From: Tolypothrix bouteillei VB521301
GTDB taxonomy: Bacteria > Cyanobacteriota > Cyanobacteriia > Cyanobacteriales > Nostocaceae
Direction: 5' to 3'
Length of the DNA stretch: 64,000 nt
NCBI RefSeq assembly: GCF_000760695.4
Contig: NZ_JHEG04000001.1
Coordinates: forward strand, 1,644,717 to 1,708,716
The stretch's first letter is position 1. Each line of letters starts with the position of its first letter. Positions 8,161 to 16,954 of the stretch are shown piece by piece. The notes under the pieces were generated by a model, which made no database searches, was not told the origin of the DNA, and saw nothing but the letters and a program-made list of their open reading frames with translations. Made by a program: the position numbers and the translations under genes.

Positions 8161-8941
8161 ACTCTTCTATTGTTGCTCGTAAAAAACGATAACCAACATC
8201 AATTTCTGCCACCTGTCGAATTTTTCCATACTTTGCATCCCACTGACCGTTGCTTAAATCTGCTGCAAGAGACTGAACTGCGGGAGCGATTAAGTGAGAA
8301 TTGGCTAAAGCAAAAGAAGAGATTCCCGCACGGACTTCAGGCTGTAAATACAATTCCGGACGTCTCCAAGCTGCTGCTGCAAATAAATCAGACAAATCGT
8401 GAGGTAACAAAAAAGGTATGGTTTCAACGTTTCTGTTGGTACTTGCCTGAATTAAGTTGGTAAGTTCTTGGAGTGGTAGAAATCGTAGCGCATCTTCCCA
8501 AAGCCAAGGAAAGTAATCATACAACCATATCTTTTCAGCCAGTCTGATATCAAAGGTTAGCAAAACTATTGCCCCAGATTTGACAACCCGATGCATTTCG
8601 CAAATCGCTTTTTCTAAGTCAGAAAAGTGGTGGATTGCCAGAACACTTATCAATCCATCAACAGAGCGATCCGGTAGAGGAATAGCTTCTGCACAGCCAG
8701 TTATCCATTTGATGTCTGGATGTTCGAGTGCTTGGGTTTGCATCACTAAAGAAGGTTCTATGGCACAGACAGAAAATCCACGAGCGGCAAGTGCTAGACT
8801 GTAACTACCAGTCCCAGCACCCAGATCGGCAATAGTGTTCCCTTTTGGTAAATTCAGTAAGTTAACTAAAGTATTGACAATCCGAGAATCGGGTATGCGG
8901 GTTGTAGAATATTGTTGACCGATTGAATCGTAAATAGGCAT
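8159..8941 (-). CDS. Class I SAM-dependent methyltransferase
   Basis: A 260-aa Rossmann-type methyltransferase. SAM motif I is IADLGAGTGSYSLALAARG (about residues 37-55), followed by the acidic CAIEPS. IPLPDRSVDGLISVLAIHHF is the post-I/motif II region of the UbiE/Methyltransf_11 group. The substrate is unknown. It is followed 12 bp upstream by cutA on the same strand, so the two may be cotranscribed. Its stop codon overlaps a transposon-like terminal repeat, so the last residues may have been altered by insertion. Confidence 0.82.
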   Translation of the reverse strand: MPIYDSIGQQYSTTRIPDSRIVNTLVNLLNLPKGNTIADLGAGTGSYSLALAARGFSVCAIEPSLVMQTQALEHPDIKWITGCAEAIPLPDRSVDGLISVLAIHHFSDLEKAICEMHRVVKSGAIVLLTFDIRLAEKIWLYDYFPWLWEDALRFLPLQELTNLIQASTNRNVETIPFLLPHDLSDLFAAAAWRRPELYLQPEVRAGISSFALANSHLIAPAVQSLAADLSNGQWDAKYGKIRQVAEIDVGYRFLRATIEE

Positions 8942-8953
8942 TGCATATAACTC

Positions 8954-9286
8954 TTATTCTACAAATGTTCTTTGTAAAGGGCGTAAGGGAACTTCAGCAT
9001 TTAACCATTCCAAGAACTTTTGGTTAGTTTCTGTAGGTGAGATTTCTGCAATAAAGTTAGTGTAATTAATGTATTGGTGAATAACTCTTTCAATTTCACC
9101 ACGGTATCCCGATTGCGTTTTCACAATCAACACCACTTCTGGCTCTTCTGTGATTTCTCCTTTCCATATGTAAGCGCAGGTTATGGGAAACCAGTTGACA
9201 CAAACAGCTAGTTTTTGTTCTAACAAAGCACGCCCGATTTGACGCGCTTCATCTAAATTATTTAAGGTGACGTAGTAGAGTTTCAT
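8954..9286 (-). CDS. cutA: Divalent-cation tolerance protein CutA
   Basis: A 110-aa protein with the CutA1 ferredoxin-like trimer fold. Visible family features are VTLNNLDEARQIGRALLEQKLAVCVN, a WKGEI strand, EVVLIVKT, and a terminal WLNAEV. Length matches the family (about 105-115 aa). CutA is a small cytosolic trimer linked to copper and other metal tolerance. It is upstream of the methyltransferase with a 12-bp gap. Confidence 0.9.
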   Translation of the reverse strand: MKLYYVTLNNLDEARQIGRALLEQKLAVCVNWFPITCAYIWKGEITEEPEVVLIVKTQSGYRGEIERVIHQYINYTNFIAEISPTETNQKFLEWLNAEVPLRPLQRTFVE

Positions 9287-9486
9287 ATGTCAGTAAAAAT
9301 TTTAAGCTATTGTTGAACTTTTTAAAAAATTGTGTTACTTGATAGAATTACAGTATTATACTTCATAAGTATTGCATAATTTACAAGATCGAAGCAACCA
9401 TTCTGTAGAGAACAAAACTCCTACGCTCCATTTCCAGATATGTATTTTTGATTGAGTACATAATGTTATAGAGGTTTAAAAACACT

Positions 9487-9909
9487 ATGTTTCGCCCCAT
9501 TTTTCATCTTGCTTTACCTGTCAGAAACCTAGCAGAGTCCAAGGAATTTTATGTGAGCGCCTTCGGTGCTAAGGTTGGTCGTGTCCGGGACAACTGGAGC
9601 GACATCTTTCTCTTTGAAGGGCAAGTGACTTTGCACGAACGACCTTCAGAGGTGTTACCGATGGGAGAACAGGGTGTGCGTCACTGGGGGGCGATTTTAG
9701 CTTGGGATGATTGGGAGGCTCTTGCACATCACCTGAATCAAATGAGGATTCAGTTTAAGGTAAAGCCAAATGTTTCCTTTGTAGGTACTGACGCAGAGCA
9801 AGCAAAGATGGTATTGAGCGATCCGAGCGGAAATGCGATCGAAGTCAAGGCATACAAAAATTTAGCAGTTGCTTTATCAATGGAAGACTTCCAAGAGTGT
9901 TCCACTTAA
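9487..9909 (+). CDS. VOC-family (glyoxalase/bleomycin-resistance) protein
   Basis: A 140-aa protein with the two beta-alpha-beta-beta-beta modules of the VOC superfamily: PIFHLALPVRNLAESKEFYVSAFG at the start and DPSGNAIEVKAYKN near the end. His and Glu metal ligands of the family appear at the expected ends (H in FHLALPV, E in IEVKAY). Substrate unknown; members include dioxygenases, isomerases and lyases. It is a single gene, divergent from cutA. Confidence 0.82.
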   Translation: MFRPIFHLALPVRNLAESKEFYVSAFGAKVGRVRDNWSDIFLFEGQVTLHERPSEVLPMGEQGVRHWGAILAWDDWEALAHHLNQMRIQFKVKPNVSFVGTDAEQAKMVLSDPSGNAIEVKAYKNLAVALSMEDFQECST

Positions 9910-9973
9910 AAGCTATTGCAAGTATGACTGAGTACTTTTGCTTGACTTCTGCTCTACAATTTTGAAGACTTAT

Positions 9974-11269
9974 TTAAGTTGAAGCTGTTTGTCGCTTTCC
10001 TGTAATGGGATTTTGACCAATACGCAGTACAAACAATGCTGCCAAAATGCACAGCAGACCCGACAAGATAAATGCTTGCATGTAGGTTCCCAAGACAGTC
10101 CGCATTGTCCCTGCTGTCAGAGTTGCTGTTGCTGCTCCAATTTGATGTGCTGCTACAATCCAACCAAACATTACCCCCGCTTTTTCTTTGCCAAACACCT
10201 GGGTTGTTAACCGTATCGTTGGCGGGACTGTGGCAATCCAATCTAAACCATAGAAAATTGCAAAAATCGAGAGCCCGTGAAACGAAGCAAAACTAAAGGG
10301 TAAGAAAATCAAAGACAATCCCCGCAGCCCGTAGTACCAGCACAGTAAGTAGCGATTGTTCCAGCGATCGCTCAGCCAACCGGATGCTGTTGTCCCTACA
10401 AAATCAAACATCCCCATGACAGCAAGCAATCCAGCTGCTTTGACTTCAGGAATGCCGTAATCGATGCAGGCTGGAATCAGATGTGTGCCGATTAACCCGT
10501 TGGTGCTAGCGCCACAGACGAAAAAACTGCCTGCTAACAACCAAAAGTCACGCTCTCTCATTCCCATTGTTAGGGCATTTAATGTCGTGGTAATAGGATT
10601 ACCCTGAGACTGTTGCGACTCTTGCACTTCAAGGGGCGTTTCGTTGGTGTCACCAAAAGGTTGCAATCCAATTTGAGATGGTCGATCTCGCATGAACAAA
10701 GCAATCGAAGGAATAATCAGAAATGTTACGCCGGCGATCGTCAACGCTGCATTGCGCCAACCAAAGCGCTCTACAATGGAAGCGAGTAATGGTAAGAAAA
10801 CCAATTGTCCGGTAGCTGTACTTGCAGTGAGAATACCAACGACCAAGCCTCGTCGCTCCACAAACCATCGATTCGCTACGATCGCGCCCAAAACCAAAGC
10901 AATTACCCCTGTCCCGCAACCCACAATAACGCCCCACAGCAAGACCAATTGCCATGGTTGTGACATTAACGTAGTTAAGCTAACACCAACTCCTAAAAAT
11001 GCCAAAGCAAATACCATCGTGCGCCGAATCCCCAATTGCCCGTACACCGTCGCCGCAAATGGTCCGATTAATCCATAAAGGATTAAGTTCATCGAAATTG
11101 CAAACGAAATTGTTGCTCTTGACCAACCAAATTCCTGCTCTAAAGGAACCATGAAAACGCTAGGAGTTGCCCGAATTCCAGCAGCGATTAGCAGAGAAAG
11201 AAAAGTCAATCCTGCAACGATCCAACCATAGTGGAGCGATCGACGAACAAAATAGGAGGGTAAAGGCAT
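9974..11269 (-). CDS. MFS transporter
   Basis: A 12-helix major facilitator (about 431 aa from the ATG at 11269; the frame also opens at a TTG, 11278). Helix 1 reads HYGWIVAGLTFLSLLIAAGI, and GWLSDRWNNRYLL is the cytoplasmic loop between helices 8 and 9. The pattern resembles the oxalate/formate- and monocarboxylate-type MFS group. It follows the AprA-like flavoprotein gene at 11393 on the same strand after a 123-bp gap, so it may import or export that enzyme's substrate. Substrate specificity cannot be read from sequence. Confidence 0.82.
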   Translation of the reverse strand: MPLPSYFVRRSLHYGWIVAGLTFLSLLIAAGIRATPSVFMVPLEQEFGWSRATISFAISMNLILYGLIGPFAATVYGQLGIRRTMVFALAFLGVGVSLTTLMSQPWQLVLLWGVIVGCGTGVIALVLGAIVANRWFVERRGLVVGILTASTATGQLVFLPLLASIVERFGWRNAALTIAGVTFLIIPSIALFMRDRPSQIGLQPFGDTNETPLEVQESQQSQGNPITTTLNALTMGMRERDFWLLAGSFFVCGASTNGLIGTHLIPACIDYGIPEVKAAGLLAVMGMFDFVGTTASGWLSDRWNNRYLLCWYYGLRGLSLIFLPFSFASFHGLSIFAIFYGLDWIATVPPTIRLTTQVFGKEKAGVMFGWIVAAHQIGAATATLTAGTMRTVLGTYMQAFILSGLLCILAALFVLRIGQNPITGKRQTAST

Positions 11270-11392
11270 GAGTGTCAAATGGGAGGTAAGAAATAGTTAG
11301 CTTCGCGTAGCTCTACCATATTAGATGAGTTTGTATTGTTGAAGGCCATCAGCACAGTCTTAAAAGTATATCATAAAACAGGCTACAAGCTT

Positions 11393-13108
11393 CTAATGAC
11401 TGTGAACTGTCACGTCATACACTTCTTGTACAATATCAACCTTCACAACATACGGTTCAACAGAACGCTTAAACAGCATCATTTCCCCCGCTTCATCTTT
11501 CTTTAAATTGACATGGCAAAACCACTCTTCGTTATTCTTGTCTGGAAAGTCCAAACGATAGTGATATAGACCCCAACGACTTTCCCGACGATATAACGAT
11601 GCTCGTGCAGCCATTTCTGCACAATCGCGAATGAAATGCACTTCCATACAACGCATCAATTCATGAGGGTCACGCGCCCCCATCTGCGCTAGCGTCTCGT
11701 GATAGCGAATAAAATGCTTTAACCCAATTTCCATTTTGTGACCGGACTTTGGTGGTTGCAAGTAATCATTGACCAATCGCCGCAGCTTATATTCTACTTG
11801 GGTATGGGGGATTCCATTAGGTTGGTTCAAGGGTGTATAAATACGAGCCTTTTCTGCTTCTAAAAAATCGGAATCGGGTTCTTGATGGTTCAAGTTTTGA
11901 ATGTACTCGATCGCATGAGTACCAGCTAATCGACCGTAAACAAATGCCCCTATCATATAGTTATGGGGAACGCTTGCCATATCTCCAGCTGCGTACAGCC
12001 CTGCGACTGTTGTTTCTGCCTTCTCATTAACCCAAACGCCAGAAGCGCTATGTCCGCTACACAGACCAATTTCTGAGATATTCATCTCCACACCGTGGGT
12101 ACGGTAGTCTTCGCCTCTACCTTGATGAAAGCGTTCGCGGCTGGGTCGTTCGTTTGACCACAAAATTGACTCGATTTCAGAAATTGTATCTTCATCTAGA
12201 TGGCTCATCTGTAGTTGGATTGGACCTTTACCTGAATTTAATTCTTTCCAAATTTCCAACATCATTTGTCCGCTCCAGTAATCGCAGTTAATGAAGCGGT
12301 ATCCTTCAGCGTTAGTCGTATACGCACCAAACGGACCTGCAACGTAAGCACAAGCGGGACCGTTATAGTCCTTAATCAGGGGGTTGATTTGAAAGCATTC
12401 AATATTGCTGAGTTCTGCTCCTGCATGATAAGCCATTGAATAACCATCGCCTGCATTGGTGGGGTTTTCATAAGTCCCGTAGAGATAACCAGATGCAGGA
12501 AGCCCCAACCGCCCGCAAGCACCAGTGCAGAGAATTACGGCTTTTGCCTGAATAATGACAAAATCTCCACCACGCACATCAAACCCGACAGCACCAATTG
12601 CCTTTCCTTCTTTCACTAACACCCGAGTTGCCATGACGCGGTTCGTGACCTTTACCTTATGGCGTTTGACTTGTCGGGTAAGAATGGTTTTGAGGTCTTT
12701 GCCTTCTGGCATGGGTAGTACGTATTTACCTACCCGATGAACTTGCTTGACATCATAATTCCCTTGAGGATCTTTTTGGAACTTCACGCCCCAACTTTCC
12801 AGTTCTTGAATTGTTTCGTAACCCAGTTTTGCTGTTTGGTAAACGGCTTTTTGATGGAGAATACCATCGTTGGCAATAGTGATTTCACGAACATATTGTT
12901 CTGGGGTGGAGTGTCCGGGGATAACTGCGGTATTCACACCATCCATTCCCATTGCGATCGCTCCACTGCGACGAATATTCGCCTTTTCCAGAATCAAAAC
13001 ATCTGCATTTGAAGAAGCTTGTTTTGCTTTAATAGCAGCCATTGTCCCTGCTGTACCGCCTCCAATGACCAGCACATCTGTTTTTATCCACTGCGTGTTG
13101 ACGTTCAT
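11393..13108 (-). CDS. FAD-dependent oxidoreductase, AprA / fumarate reductase flavoprotein-like (second copy)
   Basis: About 571 aa. The FAD motif is TDVLVIGGGTAGTMAAIKA, followed by RRSGAIAMGMDGVN. The second FAD segment VAGLYAAGDMASVPHNYMIG is close to the AprA-like version, and the helical C-terminal domain (RCMEVHFIRDCAEMAARASLY) is that of the succinate dehydrogenase/fumarate reductase/AprA superfamily. I chose the ATG at 13108 because AAGGG precedes it; the frame extends to GTG at 13141. No ferredoxin gene lies next to it, unlike the copy at 3604, so it may share the ferredoxin at 6389. The upstream spacer holds a perfect ACTACcGTAGT-type palindrome. Confidence 0.82.
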   Translation of the reverse strand: MNVNTQWIKTDVLVIGGGTAGTMAAIKAKQASSNADVLILEKANIRRSGAIAMGMDGVNTAVIPGHSTPEQYVREITIANDGILHQKAVYQTAKLGYETIQELESWGVKFQKDPQGNYDVKQVHRVGKYVLPMPEGKDLKTILTRQVKRHKVKVTNRVMATRVLVKEGKAIGAVGFDVRGGDFVIIQAKAVILCTGACGRLGLPASGYLYGTYENPTNAGDGYSMAYHAGAELSNIECFQINPLIKDYNGPACAYVAGPFGAYTTNAEGYRFINCDYWSGQMMLEIWKELNSGKGPIQLQMSHLDEDTISEIESILWSNERPSRERFHQGRGEDYRTHGVEMNISEIGLCSGHSASGVWVNEKAETTVAGLYAAGDMASVPHNYMIGAFVYGRLAGTHAIEYIQNLNHQEPDSDFLEAEKARIYTPLNQPNGIPHTQVEYKLRRLVNDYLQPPKSGHKMEIGLKHFIRYHETLAQMGARDPHELMRCMEVHFIRDCAEMAARASLYRRESRWGLYHYRLDFPDKNNEEWFCHVNLKKDEAGEMMLFKRSVEPYVVKVDIVQEVYDVTVHSH

Positions 13109-13232
13109 ATCTATACCCTTAACAAATCTGTAAGAAGCCACTCAAAATCTCTGAAACTCGAAATGACGAAAGCATAGCCAACAAAAAGTCTACTTTTTTA
13201 ATAAGTAAATTTAACGCTATAGCATTCCTGAA

Positions 13233-13247
13233 AAACTACCGTAGTTT
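13233..13247. promoter_or_regulatory. Perfect palindrome AAACTAC-C-GTAGTTT, candidate operator
   Basis: A 7+1+7 bp perfect palindrome in the spacer between the flavoprotein gene (minus) and the GNAT gene (plus). Its ACCGTAGT core recurs at 6750-6765. A symmetric site in a divergent spacer is typical of a dimeric repressor operator. The regulator is unknown; the Rrf2 protein at 43289 is a candidate. Confidence 0.4.
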
Positions 13248-13358
13248 ATTATCGGGAAATATTAATCTTGAAAATACGACATCTTTATCAAGATAACGCG
13301 TTTTATTTGCATTTGGTCATGATAATTTAAGTGAACACTCCTTGCTTATTTGTCAAAT

Positions 13359-13610
13359 ATGGCAATTACCGTTCGCTTGATTGCACGTGAGGAACTTCCA
13401 CAACTTCTCTTCTTATACAGCCACTTGAACGCTGTCGATGCTCCTTTGCCATCCGACGAAGTGTTGCAGTCCCTGTGGGATAGCATTCTGTCCGATCCGC
13501 GTCTTTATTATATAGTTGCCGAGGTTTCCAACCAGTTAGTAGCAACTAGTAACTTAACGATTGTTCCCAACTTGACACGTGGCGCACGTCCATACGGTCT
13601 TATTGAACAT
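13359..13610 (+). pseudogene. GNAT acetyltransferase, 5' half (split by IS200/IS605 element)
   Basis: The frame starts at ATG 13359 with MAITVRLIAREELPQLL and runs through LVATSNLTIVPNLTRGARPYGLIEH, the GNAT strand before the acetyl-CoA-binding loop. It then enters the insertion sequence. Joining 13610 to 15426 restores one continuous frame of about 164 codons, ...GLIEH|NVVTHSNYRQQGI..., so the ancestral gene was an intact GNAT. Confidence 0.85.
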
Positions 13611-13614
13611 CTTA

Positions 13615-13661
13615 CGCTATCCTTCCCCAATCCGCTTCGCTGAGATTGGGGAAGGATAGCG
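13615..13661. repeat. Left-end hairpin of the IS200/IS605 element
   Basis: Two perfect 18-nt arms (13615-13632 and 13644-13661) flank an 11-nt loop. Subterminal imperfect or perfect hairpins are the structures recognised as single-stranded DNA by Y1 transposases. Confidence 0.7.
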
Positions 13662-13699
13662 TGGGGAAGCGAGAGGCTCGATGCCTCGATAATCACCAG

Positions 13700-14110
13700 T
13701 TAAGTCTTTGGCGCTTCTTGATTTTGGATGTATTTTTTAAGCACTTCTATTGGTGCGCCACCACAAGAAGACACGTAGTAGGAATTAGACCAGAAAGAAA
13801 CTTTTCCCCAGTAATGCTTTTTTACTTCTTGGGGAAATTCTTTTTTTAGCATTCTTGCTGTTGCACTTTTCAGGCTACCAACAACAGCAGCAATAGAGTT
13901 TTTTGGGTGGAAGTCCAGCAATATATGTATGTGGTCTGACTCACCGTTAAACTCAATTAATTGGCAGTCCATCTTATTCGATACCTGTTCAATCATCTGT
14001 TTTAGTCTGTCGAGCATTTCTGCGTTTAAAGCTTTACGTCGATAGTGAGTCACAAAAACAAAGTGCAACCTCACGCTAAAAACACTGTGAGAACCTTTTC
14101 TTACCTGCAT
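13700..14110 (-). CDS. tnpA: IS200/IS605-family Y1 transposase TnpA
   Basis: A 136-aa single-domain HUH transposase. The HUH motif is HIH in GESDHIHILLDF, and the catalytic tyrosine lies in WSNSYYVSSCGG. Length matches the family (130-155 aa). It cuts and joins single-stranded transposon ends. Its start is about 60 bp from that of tnpB on the opposite strand, an IS605/IS608-like divergent layout. It appears complete. Confidence 0.93.
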   Translation of the reverse strand: MQVRKGSHSVFSVRLHFVFVTHYRRKALNAEMLDRLKQMIEQVSNKMDCQLIEFNGESDHIHILLDFHPKNSIAAVVGSLKSATARMLKKEFPQEVKKHYWGKVSFWSNSYYVSSCGGAPIEVLKKYIQNQEAPKT

Positions 14111-14170
14111 ATTAACAGGGTATACCCAAAAATAATATTATGCTTAAATATAACAGAAAGTCGATATGTT

Positions 14171-15406
14171 ATGGCTACTAAGCGAATCACTTTTAGGCTC
14201 TACCCCTCCAAGGTGCAAGCTAATAAAATGCACTATTGGCGACGACTTCACAAGGATTTGTATAACGCTTGTGTTGAGCATCGTAGAACTTCTTATAAGA
14301 AATTTGGTAAATCAATAGATTACTTCGCTCAACAAAATTGTTTGCCTGATTTCAAAGAAGAATGGGAAGAGTACCAAGAACTTGGTAGTCATGCGTTACA
14401 AGACACTGTTAAGCGTGTTGATTTTGCTTTCAAGCGGTTTTTTAAACTCAAATCTGGATATCCAAAATATAAGTCCAGTCGCTACTATAAAGGATGGACT
14501 TATCCTTGTAATTCGGGATGGAAAGCTTGCACCAATGGCAAAAACGGTTATCTAAAAATATCTAATTTAGGTAACATCCCTATGCGTGGTCAAGCTAGGG
14601 ATTGGGGTAAAACTAAGACCTGTACAATCATCTTTAAGCAGGGTAAATGGTACGCATCAATTACCGTTGATTGCATCCCAACTCGACCACAAACTGATAC
14701 AAGTGCTATTGGTTTAGATTTTGGTACATACCATGCAATTGCTGATTCTAATGGCAATGTAGTCGAGAATCCCAGATTTATTAAAACCGCACAAATCAAA
14801 ATTAACAAAATAGCTAAAACCAGTCGTAGAAAAAGACCACCAACTAAAGGGGTTAAAGCTTCACGATGCTGGAGGAAAGCGAATAAAGCAGTAGCTAAAA
14901 TACAATTCATCGTTGCTCGTCAAAGACAAGACTGGCAACATAAAGTGTCTACACAGATAGTTAGCTGTAATAGCCTGGTAGCCACCGAGAAATTAAACCT
15001 TAAAGGGATGACCCGCAAATCTAAAGGCAAAAGAAAACGTCAAAAGTCAGGACTGAATCGGTCTTTGCTTGACGTTGGTATTGGCAATCTCAAGGACTTA
15101 ATTAAGTACAAAGTCACAGAGGCAGGTGGTTTTTACATTGAGATTCCAACTACCAAAGTTAAGCCGTCTCAGACTTGTCCTAATTGTGGTCATCAAAAGA
15201 AGAAAACATTAGCTGATAGAGTTCACCATTGCGAAAAATGCGATTACCAATGTGATAGGGATGTCGCCGCAGCGATAGTTATGCTCCAGGTTGCAAGGGG
15301 TATGGAACGTGCCTCTACAGGCGCAGATGAGTCAACCTCTACTTGGTGCGGAAGCTTCAAGCAAGTTACTCAAGCGAAGCGTCAGAAACGTGCATCTCAG
15401 GCGTAG
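14171..15406 (+). CDS. tnpB: RNA-guided endonuclease TnpB, IS605 type
   Basis: A 411-aa TnpB starting at ATG 14171 with MATKRITFRLYPSK; the open frame extends further upstream but lies inside the divergent tnpA promoter region. RuvC-like residues are all present: Asp in IGLDFGTYHAIADS, Glu in LVATEKLNLKGM, and Asp in CDRDVAAAIVM. The zinc finger is CPNCGHQ...CEKCDYQCD. TnpB proteins are guide-RNA-dependent nucleases that favour transposon retention. The stop lies within the right-end hairpin, where the guide RNA scaffold of such elements normally ends. It appears complete and potentially active. Confidence 0.93.
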   Translation: MATKRITFRLYPSKVQANKMHYWRRLHKDLYNACVEHRRTSYKKFGKSIDYFAQQNCLPDFKEEWEEYQELGSHALQDTVKRVDFAFKRFFKLKSGYPKYKSSRYYKGWTYPCNSGWKACTNGKNGYLKISNLGNIPMRGQARDWGKTKTCTIIFKQGKWYASITVDCIPTRPQTDTSAIGLDFGTYHAIADSNGNVVENPRFIKTAQIKINKIAKTSRRKRPPTKGVKASRCWRKANKAVAKIQFIVARQRQDWQHKVSTQIVSCNSLVATEKLNLKGMTRKSKGKRKRQKSGLNRSLLDVGIGNLKDLIKYKVTEAGGFYIEIPTTKVKPSQTCPNCGHQKKKTLADRVHHCEKCDYQCDRDVAAAIVMLQVARGMERASTGADESTSTWCGSFKQVTQAKRQKRASQA

Positions 15407-15418
15407 CCGGATGCACGT
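15388..15418. repeat. Right-end hairpin of the IS200/IS605 element
   Basis: Arms ACGTGCATC and GATGCACGT enclose a 13-nt loop and cover the last codons of tnpB. This is the expected position of the right-end transposition hairpin and of the 3' part of the TnpB guide RNA scaffold. Confidence 0.6.
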
Positions 15419-15425
15419 AGTTCAT

Positions 15426-15668
15426 AATGTTGTCACTCATTCCAATTACCGACAGCAGGGAATTAGTACGCAAGTGCTGCGTTATGCTTTAAATCTTGCA
15501 TGGAAACAAGATTGTTATAAAGTCATGCTTCTGAGTGGCTCAAAACGTGAAGAGACATTACGCTTTTACGAGCAAGCAGGATTCCAGCGAGGAGTGAAAA
15601 CTGGATTTATTGCTTTCCCTCCAGAAGAATTCAAATTTAGTGAAGTTGAGATCGGTCCGAATCACTAA
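15426..15668 (+). pseudogene. GNAT acetyltransferase, 3' half (split by IS200/IS605 element)
   Basis: This encodes NVVTHSNYRQQGISTQVLRYAL, which contains the acetyl-CoA loop (R/Q-x-x-G-I/x) of GNAT motif A, then YEQAGFQRGVKTGF of motif B. It continues the reading frame broken at 13610. As it stands it could only be read through from tnpB-strand transcription and lacks the N-terminal half. Confidence 0.85.
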
Positions 15669-15691
15669 ACAGATACAAAAAAGGACAAGTC

Positions 15692-16954
15692 ATGCTTAAT
15701 ACTTTCCGTTTCAGGAATTTTTCGCTGTACTACGTAGGTCAGGCAATTTCTCTTATTGGAACATCCATGACTCAGGTAGCAACTGCTTGGCTTGTCTATC
15801 ACCTCACCAATTCTGCTTGGTTGCTGGGTCTGGTGGGTTTTGCTACCCAAATTCCTACTTTTGTTTTGATTCCTTTGGGTGGAATTGTAGCCGATCGCTG
15901 GAATCGTCACCGCATTCTCACAGTCGCCCAGATTCTGGGAATGTTTAAGTCTTTAAGCCTAACCTGGCTGGCTGTCACTGGTACAATCCACATCTGGCAC
16001 ATCATACTTCTCTCTTTGGCGCAAGGGATCGTCAATGCTGTTGAGATTCCGACCCGACAAGCATTTTTACCAGAAACAGTTGGGAGGGAAAATCTTGGCA
16101 ATGCGATCGCCTTATACTCATCCTTGGTTAGCATTGCGACTATGGTTGGACCAGGAGTTGCAGGGTTGTTAAATGCAGCATTTGGATCTGGCATTTGTTT
16201 TGCGATTGACAGTATCAGTTATATTGCCGTCGTTGTCGCCCTCCTCGCAATGCGCCTTGCTCCCAGAAAAGCCGTTGTGTCTGTACGCAAACCTCTAGAA
16301 GAATTTAGAACAAGCTTTATCTACGCCTTCCGCTTTCTGCCTATTCGGTGGATTGCGATCGGAGCGGCTTTAGTTTGCTTTGTCTGGGGTTTTTTTCTCG
16401 CCCTAGGACCCATTTTTGCTGCTGAAGTTCTGCAAGGAGGACCGAATACATTTGGCTTTCTCATGACAGCTTCAAGTGTTGGAACGCTAATTGGTGGAGT
16501 TTACTTGAGCAGACGCCCGCATATGTTTGGGTTTGAGAAAGTGTTGGTATTTGGACCAGTTCTCATGGGGGTAAGCTTAATAGTTTTCGCCTTATCTCAC
16601 GTATTATGGCTTTCACTGATTGCGCTCTTGGGAGCTGGTGTCGGATTTATTCTGCAAATCATTTCGGGTCGCACGGTACTCCAGTTACTGGTTACAGATG
16701 AGATGCGCGGTCAAATCACGGGTCTTTACGTTATGGCGTCTACTGGAGCAGTTCCTATAGGCAACTTAGTAGCTGGTTTTTTGGCAAGCTACATTGGTGC
16801 TGCTAATACTGTGATCTTTGGTGCTAGTGCCTGTATTGTAGGTTCACTCCTCTTTATGCAGCAGCTTTCTGTCTTTCGAGATCTTGTTCATCAGAATCTC
16901 AGTGCTAATGAATCTTACATTAAGGAGAAGCCTCCGGGCAAGAAGCTCCTTTAA
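15692..16954 (+). CDS. MFS transporter, EntS-like (MFS_3)
   Basis: A 420-aa 12-helix transporter. The start FRFRNFSLYYVGQAISLIGTS and the loop GGIVADRWNRHRIL are characteristic of the enterobactin-exporter-like MFS_3 group. It is preceded by an AAGGACA ribosome-binding site and follows the split GNAT gene by 23 bp, so it was probably in its operon before the insertion. It overlaps the convergent chorismate mutase gene by 35 bp at its 3' end. Probable role: export of a small molecule or siderophore-like compound; unproven. Confidence 0.85.
   Translation: MLNTFRFRNFSLYYVGQAISLIGTSMTQVATAWLVYHLTNSAWLLGLVGFATQIPTFVLIPLGGIVADRWNRHRILTVAQILGMFKSLSLTWLAVTGTIHIWHIILLSLAQGIVNAVEIPTRQAFLPETVGRENLGNAIALYSSLVSIATMVGPGVAGLLNAAFGSGICFAIDSISYIAVVVALLAMRLAPRKAVVSVRKPLEEFRTSFIYAFRFLPIRWIAIGAALVCFVWGFFLALGPIFAAEVLQGGPNTFGFLMTASSVGTLIGGVYLSRRPHMFGFEKVLVFGPVLMGVSLIVFALSHVLWLSLIALLGAGVGFILQIISGRTVLQLLVTDEMRGQITGLYVMASTGAVPIGNLVAGFLASYIGAANTVIFGASACIVGSLLFMQQLSVFRDLVHQNLSANESYIKEKPPGKKLL

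Larger units (their letters stand above)
13611..15425. mobile_element. IS200/IS605-family insertion sequence (tnpA and tnpB, divergent)
   Basis: A roughly 1.8-kb insertion splits a GNAT gene. It holds a Y1 transposase gene (minus) and tnpB (plus). There are no terminal inverted repeats; instead there are subterminal hairpins, an 18-bp perfect stem at 13615-13661 on the left and a 9-bp stem at 15388-15418 on the right, as expected for this family. The three bases CAT occur at both edges, so the exact boundary is ambiguous by 3 bp. The left flank reads TTGAACAT, the likely target-side sequence. Both proteins look intact, so the element may be active. Confidence 0.9.
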
